9,241 bases of DNA from Candidatus Fermentibacteraceae bacterium (GCA_030596465.1 JAUVJW010000051.1:1-9241); one strand, 5' to 3'. Shown: positions 1 to 7,317, numbered from the stretch's first letter. Translations and numbers: made by a program. The notes: a model not told the origin generated them from the sequence alone.

Positions 1-121
1 ATCCCCCGTATGTAGCTGTCCAGACTGTGTCAGGAGCCTGTGCTTTTACCGGTGCAAGGAAACCCTGTACAATCAGCAGCACGGCGATAAGGACATGCAC
101 GCTTATCTGTTTATCGGTCAT
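1..121 (-). CDS. Secreted protein, N-terminal fragment (cut by window edge)
   Basis: Forty codons are visible before the edge. The product begins MTDKQISVHVL, then has a hydrophobic core (LIAVLLIVQGFLA) and a probable signal-peptidase I site near VKAQA. The mature start reads APDTVWTATYGG. In FCB-type bacteria similar 'DTxWTxTYGG' openings begin large secreted repeat proteins, often type IX secretion substrates; that link is inference from a short stretch. ATG at 121 is chosen because AAGGGGG (134-128) lies six bases before it, matching the arrangement before the 8168 gene. An in-frame ATG at 127 directly abuts the G-run and is less likely. The gene is divergent from tldD. Its function cannot be told from what is present. 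Confidence 0.72.
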   Translation of the reverse strand, partial: MTDKQISVHVLIAVLLIVQGFLAPVKAQAPDTVWTATYGG

Positions 122-270
122 TATCATCCCCCTTCCTGTGTGAGAACCCGCTATTCTTCGCTTCAACTGATTCTTTTTCGCGGTCGTTCAGCTGACCGGA
201 GCAATTGAATGCTTCGTTTGCGTACTGAGAAAAGGCTATCTGGTGACTCTGCGAAATTTACCAATAACAT

Positions 271-292
271 TCTTAACACATGAATGTTAAGA
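271..292. repeat. 22-bp dyad, operator-like
   Basis: A perfect inverted repeat has arms TCTTAACA (271-278) and TGTTAAGA (285-292) around a 6-base centre. Neither strand has a U-tract after it, so it does not look like an intrinsic terminator. Its length and symmetry suit a dimeric DNA-binding protein. It covers the -35 box and most of the spacer of the promoter candidate at 273-301. Confidence 0.4.
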
Positions 293-301
293 GAGTATTA
301 A
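273..301 (+). promoter_or_regulatory. Candidate sigma70 promoter (distal, toward tldD)
   Basis: TTAACA (273-278), a 17-base spacer, then TATTAA (296-301). Both boxes are close to the sigma70 consensus. Use of this promoter would give tldD an untranslated leader of roughly 230 bases. The overlapping dyad suggests repression by a DNA-binding protein. This is motif matching only. Confidence 0.33.
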
Positions 302-340
302 TTCTGCTCAGGTGCTTCTGCGGTCACGCTCCTGGAATTC

Positions 341-352
341 ATAAGTACTTAT
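341..352. repeat. 12-bp perfect palindrome
   Basis: ATAAGTACTTAT is its own reverse complement. It lies between the two tldD promoter candidates. It could be a small operator. Chance is also plausible in an A+T-rich intergenic region. Confidence 0.3.
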
Positions 353-463
353 TGGAGATGGTTGGTGGTTTTTAACTTGCTGGCTGAAAGTTCTTTTTAT
401 TCATTTATTCTTTCCAATGGGTTCTGCGTTTTTTTTAGAACAGACTAACTTATCAACTGTCGC

Positions 464-492
464 TTGCAAGGTCGCAGTGAAGCAGTTATTAT
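464..492 (+). promoter_or_regulatory. Candidate sigma70 promoter (proximal) for tldD
   Basis: TTGCAA (464-469), a 17-base spacer, then TATTAT (487-492). The predicted transcription start near 499 would leave a leader of about 40 bases before the proposed start at 539. This is the best placed promoter candidate for the tldD-pmbA pair. Confidence 0.45.
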
Positions 493-525
493 TGCTTTAG
501 TCAGGTAGTTATGGGCTACTCAAAT

Positions 526-541
526 AGAGGGGGACTGCATT
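526..541 (+). promoter_or_regulatory. Shine-Dalgarno and rare ATT start codon of tldD
   Basis: AGAGGGGG (526-533) is followed by five bases (ACTGC) and then ATT (539-541), in frame with tldD. No ATG, GTG or TTG occurs in this frame between the upstream stop (TAG 506-508) and ATG 623. ATG 623 has AGG directly abutting it, with no usable spacing. The G-run and spacing match those before the starts at 121 and 8168. AUU starts are rare; infC and pcnB of E. coli are known cases. Confidence 0.5.
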
Positions 542-1906
542 TTAAACCTTGAGAAACACATAGAAAACAGTGGGAGCTATACTGAACTGAGGGTTCAGGA
601 TGTAAGCTCTCACACTATCAGGATGGTAAACGGTGCTGTCAGGGAAAATCGCCGGGTGGTTAACTCCGGGGCTTCTGCAAGATCATTTCTTCGGGGGAAG
701 TGGGGTTTTGCCTCTAGTCCGTATCAGAATGCAAGGAATTTCGGTATTTTGCAGGCTGGAGCCTCTGGAAATGCTGAGCTGCTGGGCGGCCATTCCACAG
801 GAGAGTTTTTTGAACTGCCTGCATATCCGGGGAAAATCAATTACGGTTTTCAGGGGGAAGAGCTGTCTGTATCTGCAGAGAAAGTGTCAGAGTTGTTTTC
901 ATACATTGATTCGGAAGTGGTGAAGCGTTTCAGTAGATTGAATTCCAGAACTCTTCTTTTCACAGTAAGGGGTGAGGAGACTCATCTTGTTTCTTCAGAT
1001 GGGTCAGTTCGCCACACTTTTCACAGAAGAGCCGTTCTTTTCTTCTCATTTACAACTGCGAAAAACGGGGAGAATTATAAGCTTTTCAGAAAATTTTCAC
1101 TGGCTTCTGTGATTAATGAATATTTGTCAGCACCGGAGAAGCTCATGGGTGAACTGGAGGACCTGTACGAAAACCTTCTTAAGAAAGCCAATGGTGTTCG
1201 TGCAGAACCGGGTACTCATGAATGCATATTCGGCCCCGGGCTTACAGGAATATTTGCACATGAGGCTGTGGGTCATACTGTTGAATCTGATCTGGTCATG
1301 GCAGGTTCCATTGCAGGTGATTACATGAATAAGCAGGTGGCAAGTCCACTGATCACATTGGTCGACTTTGCTTCTGAATGTATGGGAGACCCTTGTCCGG
1401 TACTGGTACTGATGGACGAGGAGGGGATAATCGGTGAAGATGTGGTGATCATTGAGAACGGCATTCTTCGCAGTTTCCTGCACAACCGGGAATCTGCTGT
1501 GCTGTTTGGCGCCAAACCCTCCGGGAACGGCAGGGCACAGCTCTACAACCAGGAACCTCTGGTCCGGATGCGGAACACAGCGATTCTTCCCGGCAAAGAC
1601 AGGCTTGAGGATATGATCTCCTCGGTGAATAACGGTTACTATCTACTGGATTACAGCAATGGGCAGGCAGACAGCACCGGCGAGTTCATGTTCAGTGTTA
1701 CCGAGGGGTATGAGATTATTAACGGGAAAATTGGAAGGGCAATGAAGGATACTACTGTTTCCGGTCTGGCTTTCGATGTACTGAAGAGCGTTTCAGGAGT
1801 CTCTGACACAATGCAGTGGAGTCTGGCAGGGTGTGGCAAGAAGTACGGTATTGCAGTTGGCATGGGTGGTCCAGCAGTTAAATGCACCCTGAAGGTGGGA
1901 GGCTGA
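539..1906 (+). CDS. tldD: TldD, catalytic subunit of the TldD/TldE metalloprotease
   Basis: A 455-residue protein if translated from ATT 539 (427 from ATG 623); E. coli TldD has 481. TldD and TldE form a cytoplasmic heterodimeric zinc protease that cleaves unfolded peptides. In E. coli it processes microcin B17 and degrades the CcdA antitoxin. The zinc motif HEAVGH (HExxxH) is at residues 241-246. The family's C-terminal metal-binding Cys is present in a GCGK context (Cys432), and the chain ends in the usual VGG. The 28 residues before Met29 include YTELRVQD, aligning with the conserved 'YxExR' strand of the family, so ATG 623 would truncate the N-domain. pmbA follows after four bases, indicating co-transcription and co-assembly. 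No peptide substrate gene is recognisable nearby. Confidence 0.93.
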   Translation: MLNLEKHIENSGSYTELRVQDVSSHTIRMVNGAVRENRRVVNSGASARSFLRGKWGFASSPYQNARNFGILQAGASGNAELLGGHSTGEFFELPAYPGKINYGFQGEELSVSAEKVSELFSYIDSEVVKRFSRLNSRTLLFTVRGEETHLVSSDGSVRHTFHRRAVLFFSFTTAKNGENYKLFRKFSLASVINEYLSAPEKLMGELEDLYENLLKKANGVRAEPGTHECIFGPGLTGIFAHEAVGHTVESDLVMAGSIAGDYMNKQVASPLITLVDFASECMGDPCPVLVLMDEEGIIGEDVVIIENGILRSFLHNRESAVLFGAKPSGNGRAQLYNQEPLVRMRNTAILPGKDRLEDMISSVNNGYYLLDYSNGQADSTGEFMFSVTEGYEIINGKIGRAMKDTTVSGLAFDVLKSVSGVSDTMQWSLAGCGKKYGIAVGMGGPAVKCTLKVGG

Positions 1907-1910
1907 GTTT

Positions 1911-3218
1911 ATGAAAAACAATTTTGAGAACAGCCTGAAGATCCTCAGGGAAACTGGCTTTCAGAGCTACGAAAGCAGACTTGTTGAAACCACAAGGCAC
2001 GAGGTGAGCATCAACAACGGCAGACTGGATCTGCTTCGAACGCTGGAAGATGTTTCATTAACTCTTACAGGATTACTTAAAGGGTCTAGAGCATCAACAA
2101 CTATTACCGGATGTGATGAAAATGCTGTGCGCACAGCATCGCAGGAAATCATGAAGCTTTCGAAATCAACTCCACCTGACAGTGCCAACGAAATAGCACC
2201 ACTGAAGGAGGCATGCTTTCAGGAAAAAGGACAGTCTGAGGCAGATGTTGCTGTTATGATTCGAAGGCTTGCAGAACTGAAGAGCTACTGCACCGAGAAG
2301 TATCCCACCCTGAATTTGCGCAGGGTTACACTTGGGTTCAATAATCAGTTTAGGAAGTATGGTAATTCCAGTGGAACCATGCTCTCTGAACGTCATGGAA
2401 TTTACACACTAGACGTGACTTTTGTCTCTGCTGAAGGTGGTGAGCGCTCATCATTCAACTATACCAGCGTTCAGTTTGACAGTCTTGATAAACCCCTGCA
2501 GCAGTTTGGGAATATTGATACTCTGCTCGAACAGTCTACCGGGCAGGTGTTTTCAGAGAAGTTGCATGCTGATTTCACCGGGGATGTGATCATTACTCCA
2601 GAGTGCATGGGGTATTTCCTGTATCTTCTGTCGATGCATCTACAGGACGGATATCTGGTGAAGGGAACATCCCTGTACCAGGATGTATTAGGAGAGAAGG
2701 TGGCTGACAGTAAATTTACTTTCAGAACTGCACCGGTATCAGATGAGTTGCCGTACAGTAGCTTCATTACCGAAGACGGATTTCCCACTGAAGACACCAT
2801 GGTGTTGGAAAAGGGCGTTCTCAGAAGCTATTTGATTTCTCTCTACGGCGCAAATAAAACCGGATACCGCAGATCAGGCAATCAGGGAGGTTTTTACATT
2901 ATTGAACCCGGAGAGACTACCCTTGAGGAAATGATTTCTTCCATAGACAGGGGTCTTTTCATCACTCGCTTCTCTGGTGGAATGCCCGGTGAGAACGGTG
3001 ACTTCTCCGGAGTGGCAAAAAACAGTTACCTGATTGAGAATGGCCGGATGGGTAAACCGGTAAGTGAAGTGATGATCTCCATGAATTTGAAGGATATGTT
3101 CAGTAGCATAAGGCATCTTTCAAGGGAGAGAACGAACCTGGGAAATTCTCTGCTCCCCTGGATTCAGTTCAGTGATGTCTCTGTTCATGGATGGGAGCAG
3201 GTGGAAGAAAAACGCTGA
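1911..3218 (+). CDS. pmbA: TldE/PmbA, non-catalytic partner of TldD
   Basis: A 435-residue TldD/PmbA-family protein; E. coli PmbA has 450. It shares the two-domain layout with TldD, for example the 'EDGFPTEDTMVLEKGVLRS' stretch and the NGDFSGVAKNSYLIENG segment near the C-terminus. It lacks the HExxxH motif, as expected of TldE, which completes the active-site cavity of the heterodimer. The ATG is preceded by GGTGGGAGG (1894-1902) at 8 bases and sits four bases after the tldD stop. The two genes are probably one transcript in 1:1 supply. No terminator with a U-tract is evident after the stop. Family assignment is firm; the physiological substrate is unknown. Confidence 0.92.
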   Translation: MKNNFENSLKILRETGFQSYESRLVETTRHEVSINNGRLDLLRTLEDVSLTLTGLLKGSRASTTITGCDENAVRTASQEIMKLSKSTPPDSANEIAPLKEACFQEKGQSEADVAVMIRRLAELKSYCTEKYPTLNLRRVTLGFNNQFRKYGNSSGTMLSERHGIYTLDVTFVSAEGGERSSFNYTSVQFDSLDKPLQQFGNIDTLLEQSTGQVFSEKLHADFTGDVIITPECMGYFLYLLSMHLQDGYLVKGTSLYQDVLGEKVADSKFTFRTAPVSDELPYSSFITEDGFPTEDTMVLEKGVLRSYLISLYGANKTGYRRSGNQGGFYIIEPGETTLEEMISSIDRGLFITRFSGGMPGENGDFSGVAKNSYLIENGRMGKPVSEVMISMNLKDMFSSIRHLSRERTNLGNSLLPWIQFSDVSVHGWEQVEEKR

Positions 3219-3230
3219 TACCGCAGAAGC

Positions 3231-3443
3231 TTAATGCCTGGCCTGGAATGATTGATCCTCTGAATGTGATCTCATATCCTCAAGAGTATGTTTTATTGAT
3301 GTCTTAAGTAACTTCGCCGCATATGCAGAATTGTAATTCCTGTTTGTTCGGCCTTTGTCAGCCATGATCCTGCCGCTCTTCTGGCTCTGTTTCAGATTTC
3401 GCCGGAGAACAGCGAGTTCTTCTTTACATCGAATGTATGACAA
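3231..3443 (-). CDS. Hypothetical small basic protein (doubtful)
   Basis: Seventy codons from TTG 3443 to TAA 3231, convergent with pmbA. I recognise no family. The product is rich in Lys, Arg and Gln and looks mainly helical. The TTG has no Shine-Dalgarno sequence. The frame stays open upstream to about 3545, and an AGAGG (3528-3524) stands five bases before an in-frame ATT at 3518, which would give 95 residues (MANVDDCLESRNDWF...). That start would lie in the promoter region of the U32 gene. It may be a small gene, a decayed remnant or chance. Confidence 0.22.
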   Translation of the reverse strand: MSYIRCKEELAVLRRNLKQSQKSGRIMADKGRTNRNYNSAYAAKLLKTSIKHTLEDMRSHSEDQSFQARH

Positions 3444-3463
3444 GAGTCTGGTAGATTTCGGGA

Positions 3464-3481
3464 ACTGGTGAGCAAACCAGT
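3464..3481. repeat. Short inverted repeat upstream of U32 operon
   Basis: ACTGGT (3464-3469) and ACCAGT (3476-3481) flank six bases. A second small one, ATTGC (3483-3487) / GCAAT (3498-3502), follows at once. Both lie just upstream of the promoter candidate at 3511. They could be a regulator site; there is no U-tract, so they are not a terminator. Confidence 0.22.
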
Positions 3482-3510
3482 CATTGCGGGATTCTAAGCA
3501 ATCATCAACA

Positions 3511-3539
3511 TTGGCAATAATGACCTCTGTTTGTATTGT
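3511..3539 (+). promoter_or_regulatory. Candidate sigma70 promoter of the U32-aroA-aroC-CM operon
   Basis: TTGGCA (3511-3516), a 17-base spacer, then TATTGT (3534-3539). A start near 3546 would leave a leader of about 33 bases before ATG 3579. An alternative pair, TTGTAT (3531-3536) / CATAAA (3554-3559), would leave almost no leader and is less likely. Confidence 0.4.
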
Positions 3540-3578
3540 TCAGCAGAGAGTAGCATAAATCCCGATTGTGAGGTAACT

Positions 3579-4832
3579 ATGGGGAATGAAACCAATGTAG
3601 AAATAATGGCTCCGGCGGGTTCTTATGAGTCTTTGATGGCTGCAGTAAACGCCGGGGCTACTTCCATATACTTTGGCGTGGGCAATCTGAATATGAGATC
3701 AAAGTCAGCTAACTTTGAGCTGGACGATCTTGCTAAAGTAGTTGAGATATGTTCAGAAAATAATGTGAGAAGTTACCTGACATTGAACACAATCATGTAT
3801 GATGAAGACCTGGATGATGCCAGACGAATCTGCGATCTGGCCAAAAGTGCAGAATTAAGCGCGGTAATTGCTTCCGACATTTCCGTTATTGAATACGCAA
3901 ACTCAATCGGGCTGGAAGTTCATATCTCAACGCAGATGAATGTTTCAAATATGGAGGCAGTAAGGTTCTATTCCCGGTATGCGGATGTTATTGTGCTGGC
4001 AAGAGAATTAACACTGGAACAGATTGAGCATATCTGCTCTGTGGTCAGGAAAGAAAACATCTGTGGACCATCCGGAAATCTTTTAAGAGTTGAAGTGTTT
4101 ATTCACGGTGCCATGTGCGTGGCAATCTCCGGGAAATGCTATATGAGTCTGGCTCAGTACAACAGTTCCGCAAACAGGGGAAGGTGTCTGCAGACCTGCA
4201 GAAGACGGTACAGGGTTATAGATGAAGAAACAAATGAAGAGTTAATCATAGATAATAAATTTGTTATGTCTCCCGGAGACCTGTGTACTATTAAAATACT
4301 GGACAAAATAATTGATGCCGGTGTGAGTGTTCTCAAGATAGAGGGTAGAGCAAGAGGTCCCGAGTATGTTGACGCTGTGGTAAGGCAGTATAAGAAAGCA
4401 CTGTATTTTATTTCTTCAGGGGAATATGATGAGAAAAACAAAGAAAAATTGGAAAACGAACTGAAAAAAGTATTTAACAGAGGTTTCTGGGAAAATGGAT
4501 ACTACCTGGGGAAAAGGTTGGGGGAATGGTCCGGAGTTTACGGATCTCAAGCAACTACAAGGAAAATACAAGTAGGTAAGGTTTTCAATTTTTTCAAAAA
4601 GAATATGGTGGTTCAGATAGTTGTTGAGTCAGAGGAGATAAAAAAGGGTGATCAGATAGCCTTTACGGGGCCAACAACAGGTATTGTTTATTCTGAAGTT
4701 GACAAGATGCTTGACAATGAAGGCAATGAAGTTGCGTGTTTAAAAAAGGGGAGTGGGGGAACAATAAAGATTGGGCAAGTGGTGAGAAAGAACGATAAAG
4801 TTTTCCTGATCAAATTGAGGAATCAGGAATAA
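3579..4832 (+). CDS. U32 'peptidase' family protein, TrhP/YegQ-like RNA hydroxylation enzyme
   Basis: A 417-residue protein from ATG 3579, which has GAGG (3570-3573) five bases upstream. The frame also opens at TTG 3531, but that would add 16 residues unlike the family. The start IMAPAGSYESLMAAVNAGA and the signature EVFIHGAMCVAISGKCYMS are diagnostic of family U32. Four cysteines, Cys180-x6-Cys187 and Cys203-x3-Cys207, match the Fe-S ligand spacing of E. coli YegQ (TrhP). A 'VLKIEGRARG' segment and a C-terminal beta domain (about residues 325-415) also match. TrhP makes 5-hydroxyuridine at tRNA position 34; its relative RlhA hydroxylates 23S rRNA. Both need prephenate. Despite the name, peptidase activity is doubtful. 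It heads an operon of prephenate-making enzymes, which favours the TrhP/RlhA assignment over UbiU/UbiV. The exact RNA target is unproven. Confidence 0.88.
   Translation: MGNETNVEIMAPAGSYESLMAAVNAGATSIYFGVGNLNMRSKSANFELDDLAKVVEICSENNVRSYLTLNTIMYDEDLDDARRICDLAKSAELSAVIASDISVIEYANSIGLEVHISTQMNVSNMEAVRFYSRYADVIVLARELTLEQIEHICSVVRKENICGPSGNLLRVEVFIHGAMCVAISGKCYMSLAQYNSSANRGRCLQTCRRRYRVIDEETNEELIIDNKFVMSPGDLCTIKILDKIIDAGVSVLKIEGRARGPEYVDAVVRQYKKALYFISSGEYDEKNKEKLENELKKVFNRGFWENGYYLGKRLGEWSGVYGSQATTRKIQVGKVFNFFKKNMVVQIVVESEEIKKGDQIAFTGPTTGIVYSEVDKMLDNEGNEVACLKKGSGGTIKIGQVVRKNDKVFLIKLRNQE
4803..4829. repeat. Inverted repeat at the 3' end of the U32 gene
   Basis: TTCCTGAT (4803-4810) and ATCAGGAA (4822-4829) are perfect 8-bp arms around 11 bases, ending just before the stop codon. 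The transcript could fold here. The sequence after it is A-rich rather than U-rich, so a factor-independent terminator is unlikely. It could protect or attenuate the message between the U32 gene and aroA. Confidence 0.3.
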
Positions 4833-4915
4833 GAAAACTGAGATTTATCTTGCGAAGTATTTCCGGGGGACAACAGGTTTGTGATTCTCGAAATATCGGT
4901 ATTATTGAAATGTGA

Positions 4916-6247
4916 ATGGATTTGCGGCGGTACACACAGGGAGTCCTGGTGAAAGAGAAGAAAATACATATTCCCGGAAGCAAATATGTAGTAAACAGAG
5001 TGTTACTTATCTCTGCACTTGCCAGCGGTAAATCAAGTATCTACAATGTACCGGGTAATCAGGATATAGAACTTTTGCTTAAATCATTAAAAAGCATAGG
5101 GATCTGCTTCAGTGAAGTTGATGGTAGAGATGGTAAGGAAAGAAGACTGGAAGTCTGGGGAATCGATTCACCCCGCTGTAATTTAAAGAAAACCAGAGAG
5201 ATAGATGTTGGGGAATCGGGAACCTTGCTGAGATTTCTTGTTGGCTATGCCTGTCTGCTGGACGGGGAAACAACCATAACTGCAGGCACCAGGAACAGGG
5301 AAAGGCCCATTGAGCCGCTTATTCAATCATTGGAAGATCTTGGAGCTGAGATAACAGTTGCAATGGGTAAGAGCTTGTACCCCATCAGGATAAAAAAAGG
5401 ATTGGCCGGGGGACGGACTGTTGTCAACGGTGATATCAGCAGTCAGTTCATAAGCTCTTTACTGATCGTCTCGCCTTATGCAGAGAATGATGTAGAGATA
5501 AAAGTATTAAAACCAATAGTCTCCTCAGACTATATTAACCTGACAATAAGAGAAATGGAAAGATTTGGAGTTACCGCAAAAAGAATATGTAATGAAAAGG
5601 ATGATCTGTTCCGGATTCAGGCGGGGCAGAGGTATTCACCACGGAACCTAAATATTCCCAAGGATTGGAGTTCAACAAACTATCTGCTGGCCGCATCTGT
5701 AATATTGAATAAAGAGATAAAGATTTACCAAATAGATACAGGGTCAAATTCCGGGGAATCGGAGTTTGTTTTCATCCTTCAGAGAATGGGTTGTAAGATA
5801 GATATAGAATCTGACAGTGTATCAATTCACAACTCAGAGATTTTGAACGGTGTTGAGGTTGATATGAAGGACAGTCCGGATTCTGTTTTAACCCTGGTTG
5901 CTGTTGCCTTGTTTGCAGGAGGAACTACCACTGTAAAAAATATCAGCCATTTAATGCACAAGGAGAGTGACAGGATAAAGCAAGTTGAAAAAGAGTTGAA
6001 GAAAATAGGAGCACATATAAAGACTACAAAAGATTCAATAACAATTGTCGGGCAGAATCAGTTACATACAGCAACTACCGAATCTCATAATGATCACAGG
6101 TTGGCTATGTGCCTGGGTCTGATAAAATTGAGAAATAGAAATATGAAAATAGTGAACGAGGAATGTGTAAAGAAATCCTTTCCTGAGTTCTGGGAATGTA
6201 TGAGGAAGATTGATGAGGGTGGTGAGGAATGCCTGGAGATTCAATAG
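4916..6247 (+). CDS. aroA: AroA, 3-phosphoshikimate 1-carboxyvinyltransferase (EPSP synthase)
   Basis: A 443-residue protein, close to the usual length. It joins shikimate-3-phosphate and PEP to EPSP in the cytoplasm. Landmarks are IPGSK (residues 19-23) with NR at 27-28, GESGT/R106, the ERPIEPL block, SSQ at 175-177, Asp322 in the SPDS block, KESDR, DHR at 393-395 and a C-terminal KKSFPEF. By alignment these match the E. coli substrate-binding and catalytic residues. Tyr24 stands where E. coli has Ser23, and Phe107 where it has Pro101. ATG 4916 has no clear Shine-Dalgarno. GTG 4949 has AGGGAG five bases upstream and is a real alternative (432 residues), though ATG keeps the usual N-terminal strand. 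The gene lies 83 bp after the U32 gene, and its end overlaps aroC by 19 bp. Confidence 0.95.
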   Translation: MDLRRYTQGVLVKEKKIHIPGSKYVVNRVLLISALASGKSSIYNVPGNQDIELLLKSLKSIGICFSEVDGRDGKERRLEVWGIDSPRCNLKKTREIDVGESGTLLRFLVGYACLLDGETTITAGTRNRERPIEPLIQSLEDLGAEITVAMGKSLYPIRIKKGLAGGRTVVNGDISSQFISSLLIVSPYAENDVEIKVLKPIVSSDYINLTIREMERFGVTAKRICNEKDDLFRIQAGQRYSPRNLNIPKDWSSTNYLLAASVILNKEIKIYQIDTGSNSGESEFVFILQRMGCKIDIESDSVSIHNSEILNGVEVDMKDSPDSVLTLVAVALFAGGTTTVKNISHLMHKESDRIKQVEKELKKIGAHIKTTKDSITIVGQNQLHTATTESHNDHRLAMCLGLIKLRNRNMKIVNEECVKKSFPEFWECMRKIDEGGEECLEIQ

Positions 6248-7317
6248 GAAAAATGTTTAAGGTAAGTGTATGGGGCGAATCACATGGTTCATCAATTGGT
6301 GCTGTTGTGGAAGGTTGTCCTCCCGGTATTGAATTGGATCTGAACAGGATTCAAGAAGAGTTGAATAGAAGAAAACCCGGCAGAAATAAATTTGTGAGTG
6401 CCAGAAATGAAAAAGATCGTTTTGAAATTCTATCCGGCTTGTTTAATGGGAGAACCACGGGAACCCCAATAAGCGTTATCATTAAGAATGAGGGTTTCGA
6501 AAAAGAGAATTATGAAGAGCTGGGCAGAATATTCAGACCTGGTCATGCCGATTATACATATCACGCGAAATACGGAATAAGAGACTACTATGGGGGTGGA
6601 AGAAGCTCAGCAAGAATGACCGCTCCTGTAGTTGTTGCCGGTGCAATTGCCGGACAGGTATTAAGCGGGGAACTTGGAATAGAAATACAGGCATATGTAA
6701 AGAAAATCGGGAACATTAGATCGAATATTTCCTCCAGTGAGGTTGAAAAAGCGGATTTGTATAGAAGTCCAGTTAATTTTCCGGATATGGATAGAGAGAA
6801 AGAAATCCTCGCGTTGCTTGGTAAGTTGGAAGAAGAAGGAAATTCCGTTGGCGGTATAGTTGAATGTGTTATTAAAAATGTGCCAGCTGGTTTTGGTGAA
6901 CCGCTTTTTGATAAGCTGGATGCTGATTTAGCCAAAGCAATGGTAGGGTTGAATGCAGTTAAGGGATTTGAGATCGGTAACGGATTTGAATGTGCAGAGT
7001 TAACCGGAAAAGAAAACAATGATGGATTTTCTGTGAGTAATGGAAAAGTGGTAACAAAAACCAACAACTCTGGAGGAGTTCTGGGAGGAATATCAAACGG
7101 GATGCCGATAGTTTTCAGGGTTGCATTCAAGGCAGCACCAAGTATTGCTCAAAAACAGAACACTATTGATATTGATGGAAAGAAAATAGAAATAGAGATA
7201 AAGGGCAATCATGATATCTGTGTGGCGATTCGCGCAGTACCGGTTGTTGAAGCATTATCCGCAATTATTGTTTGTGACCACTATTTGAGATGCAGGGGGC
7301 AGTGTGGAGTAAAATGA
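6229..7317 (+). CDS. aroC: AroC, chorismate synthase
   Basis: A 362-residue protein, normal for the family. It removes phosphate from EPSP to form chorismate, using reduced FMN as catalyst. GESHG (residues 16-20) carries His19. His106 lies in RPGHADYTY, followed by the GGGRSSARMTA signature. KGNHD ending at Asp329 and RAVPVVEAL close the active site, as in characterised enzymes. The start MPGDSIGKMF aligns with MAGNTIGQLF of E. coli, so ATG 6229 is preferred over ATG 6253. GAGGGTGG (6215-6222) lies six bases upstream. The start lies within the end of aroA, indicating translational coupling. In the line counted (6361-6420) G+C is 35%, and arginine is mostly AGA. Confidence 0.97.
   Translation: MPGDSIGKMFKVSVWGESHGSSIGAVVEGCPPGIELDLNRIQEELNRRKPGRNKFVSARNEKDRFEILSGLFNGRTTGTPISVIIKNEGFEKENYEELGRIFRPGHADYTYHAKYGIRDYYGGGRSSARMTAPVVVAGAIAGQVLSGELGIEIQAYVKKIGNIRSNISSSEVEKADLYRSPVNFPDMDREKEILALLGKLEEEGNSVGGIVECVIKNVPAGFGEPLFDKLDADLAKAMVGLNAVKGFEIGNGFECAELTGKENNDGFSVSNGKVVTKTNNSGGVLGGISNGMPIVFRVAFKAAPSIAQKQNTIDIDGKKIEIEIKGNHDICVAIRAVPVVEALSAIIVCDHYLRCRGQCGVK

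Larger units (their letters stand above)
122..538. other. Divergent intergenic region (417 bp)
   Basis: This lies between the leftward secreted-protein gene and tldD. I see no gene longer than a few codons. It holds two promoter-like pairs facing tldD, a 22-bp dyad, a 12-bp perfect palindrome and a run of eight T (429-436). A short inverted repeat, CGGTC (181-185) / GACCG (194-198), encloses TCAGCTGA. No clear sigma70 promoter was found for the leftward gene. Confidence 0.6.

Noticed and set aside
415..440. T8 run as an intrinsic terminator
   Set aside because: No G+C-rich stem directly precedes the T-run; only GTTCT/AGAAC arms flank it.
511..552. 13-codon ORF before tldD as a RiPP precursor
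   Set aside because: It is too short, lacks a leader/core pattern, and probably reflects chance; kept only as a possible coupling element in the tldD start finding.
3531..3578. TTG 3531 as the U32 start
   Set aside because: It falls within the promoter candidate and has no Shine-Dalgarno; ATG 3579 has GAGG at proper spacing and begins where the family does.
4803..4829. Inverted repeat as a terminator separating the U32 gene from aroA
   Set aside because: The bases after the stem are A-rich with no U-tract, so read-through into aroA is expected.
6588..7130. 180-codon minus-strand ORF inside aroC
   Set aside because: It lies wholly opposite a strongly conserved gene, is Ser/Pro-rich as expected for a shadow of A+T-rich coding DNA, and resembles no known family.
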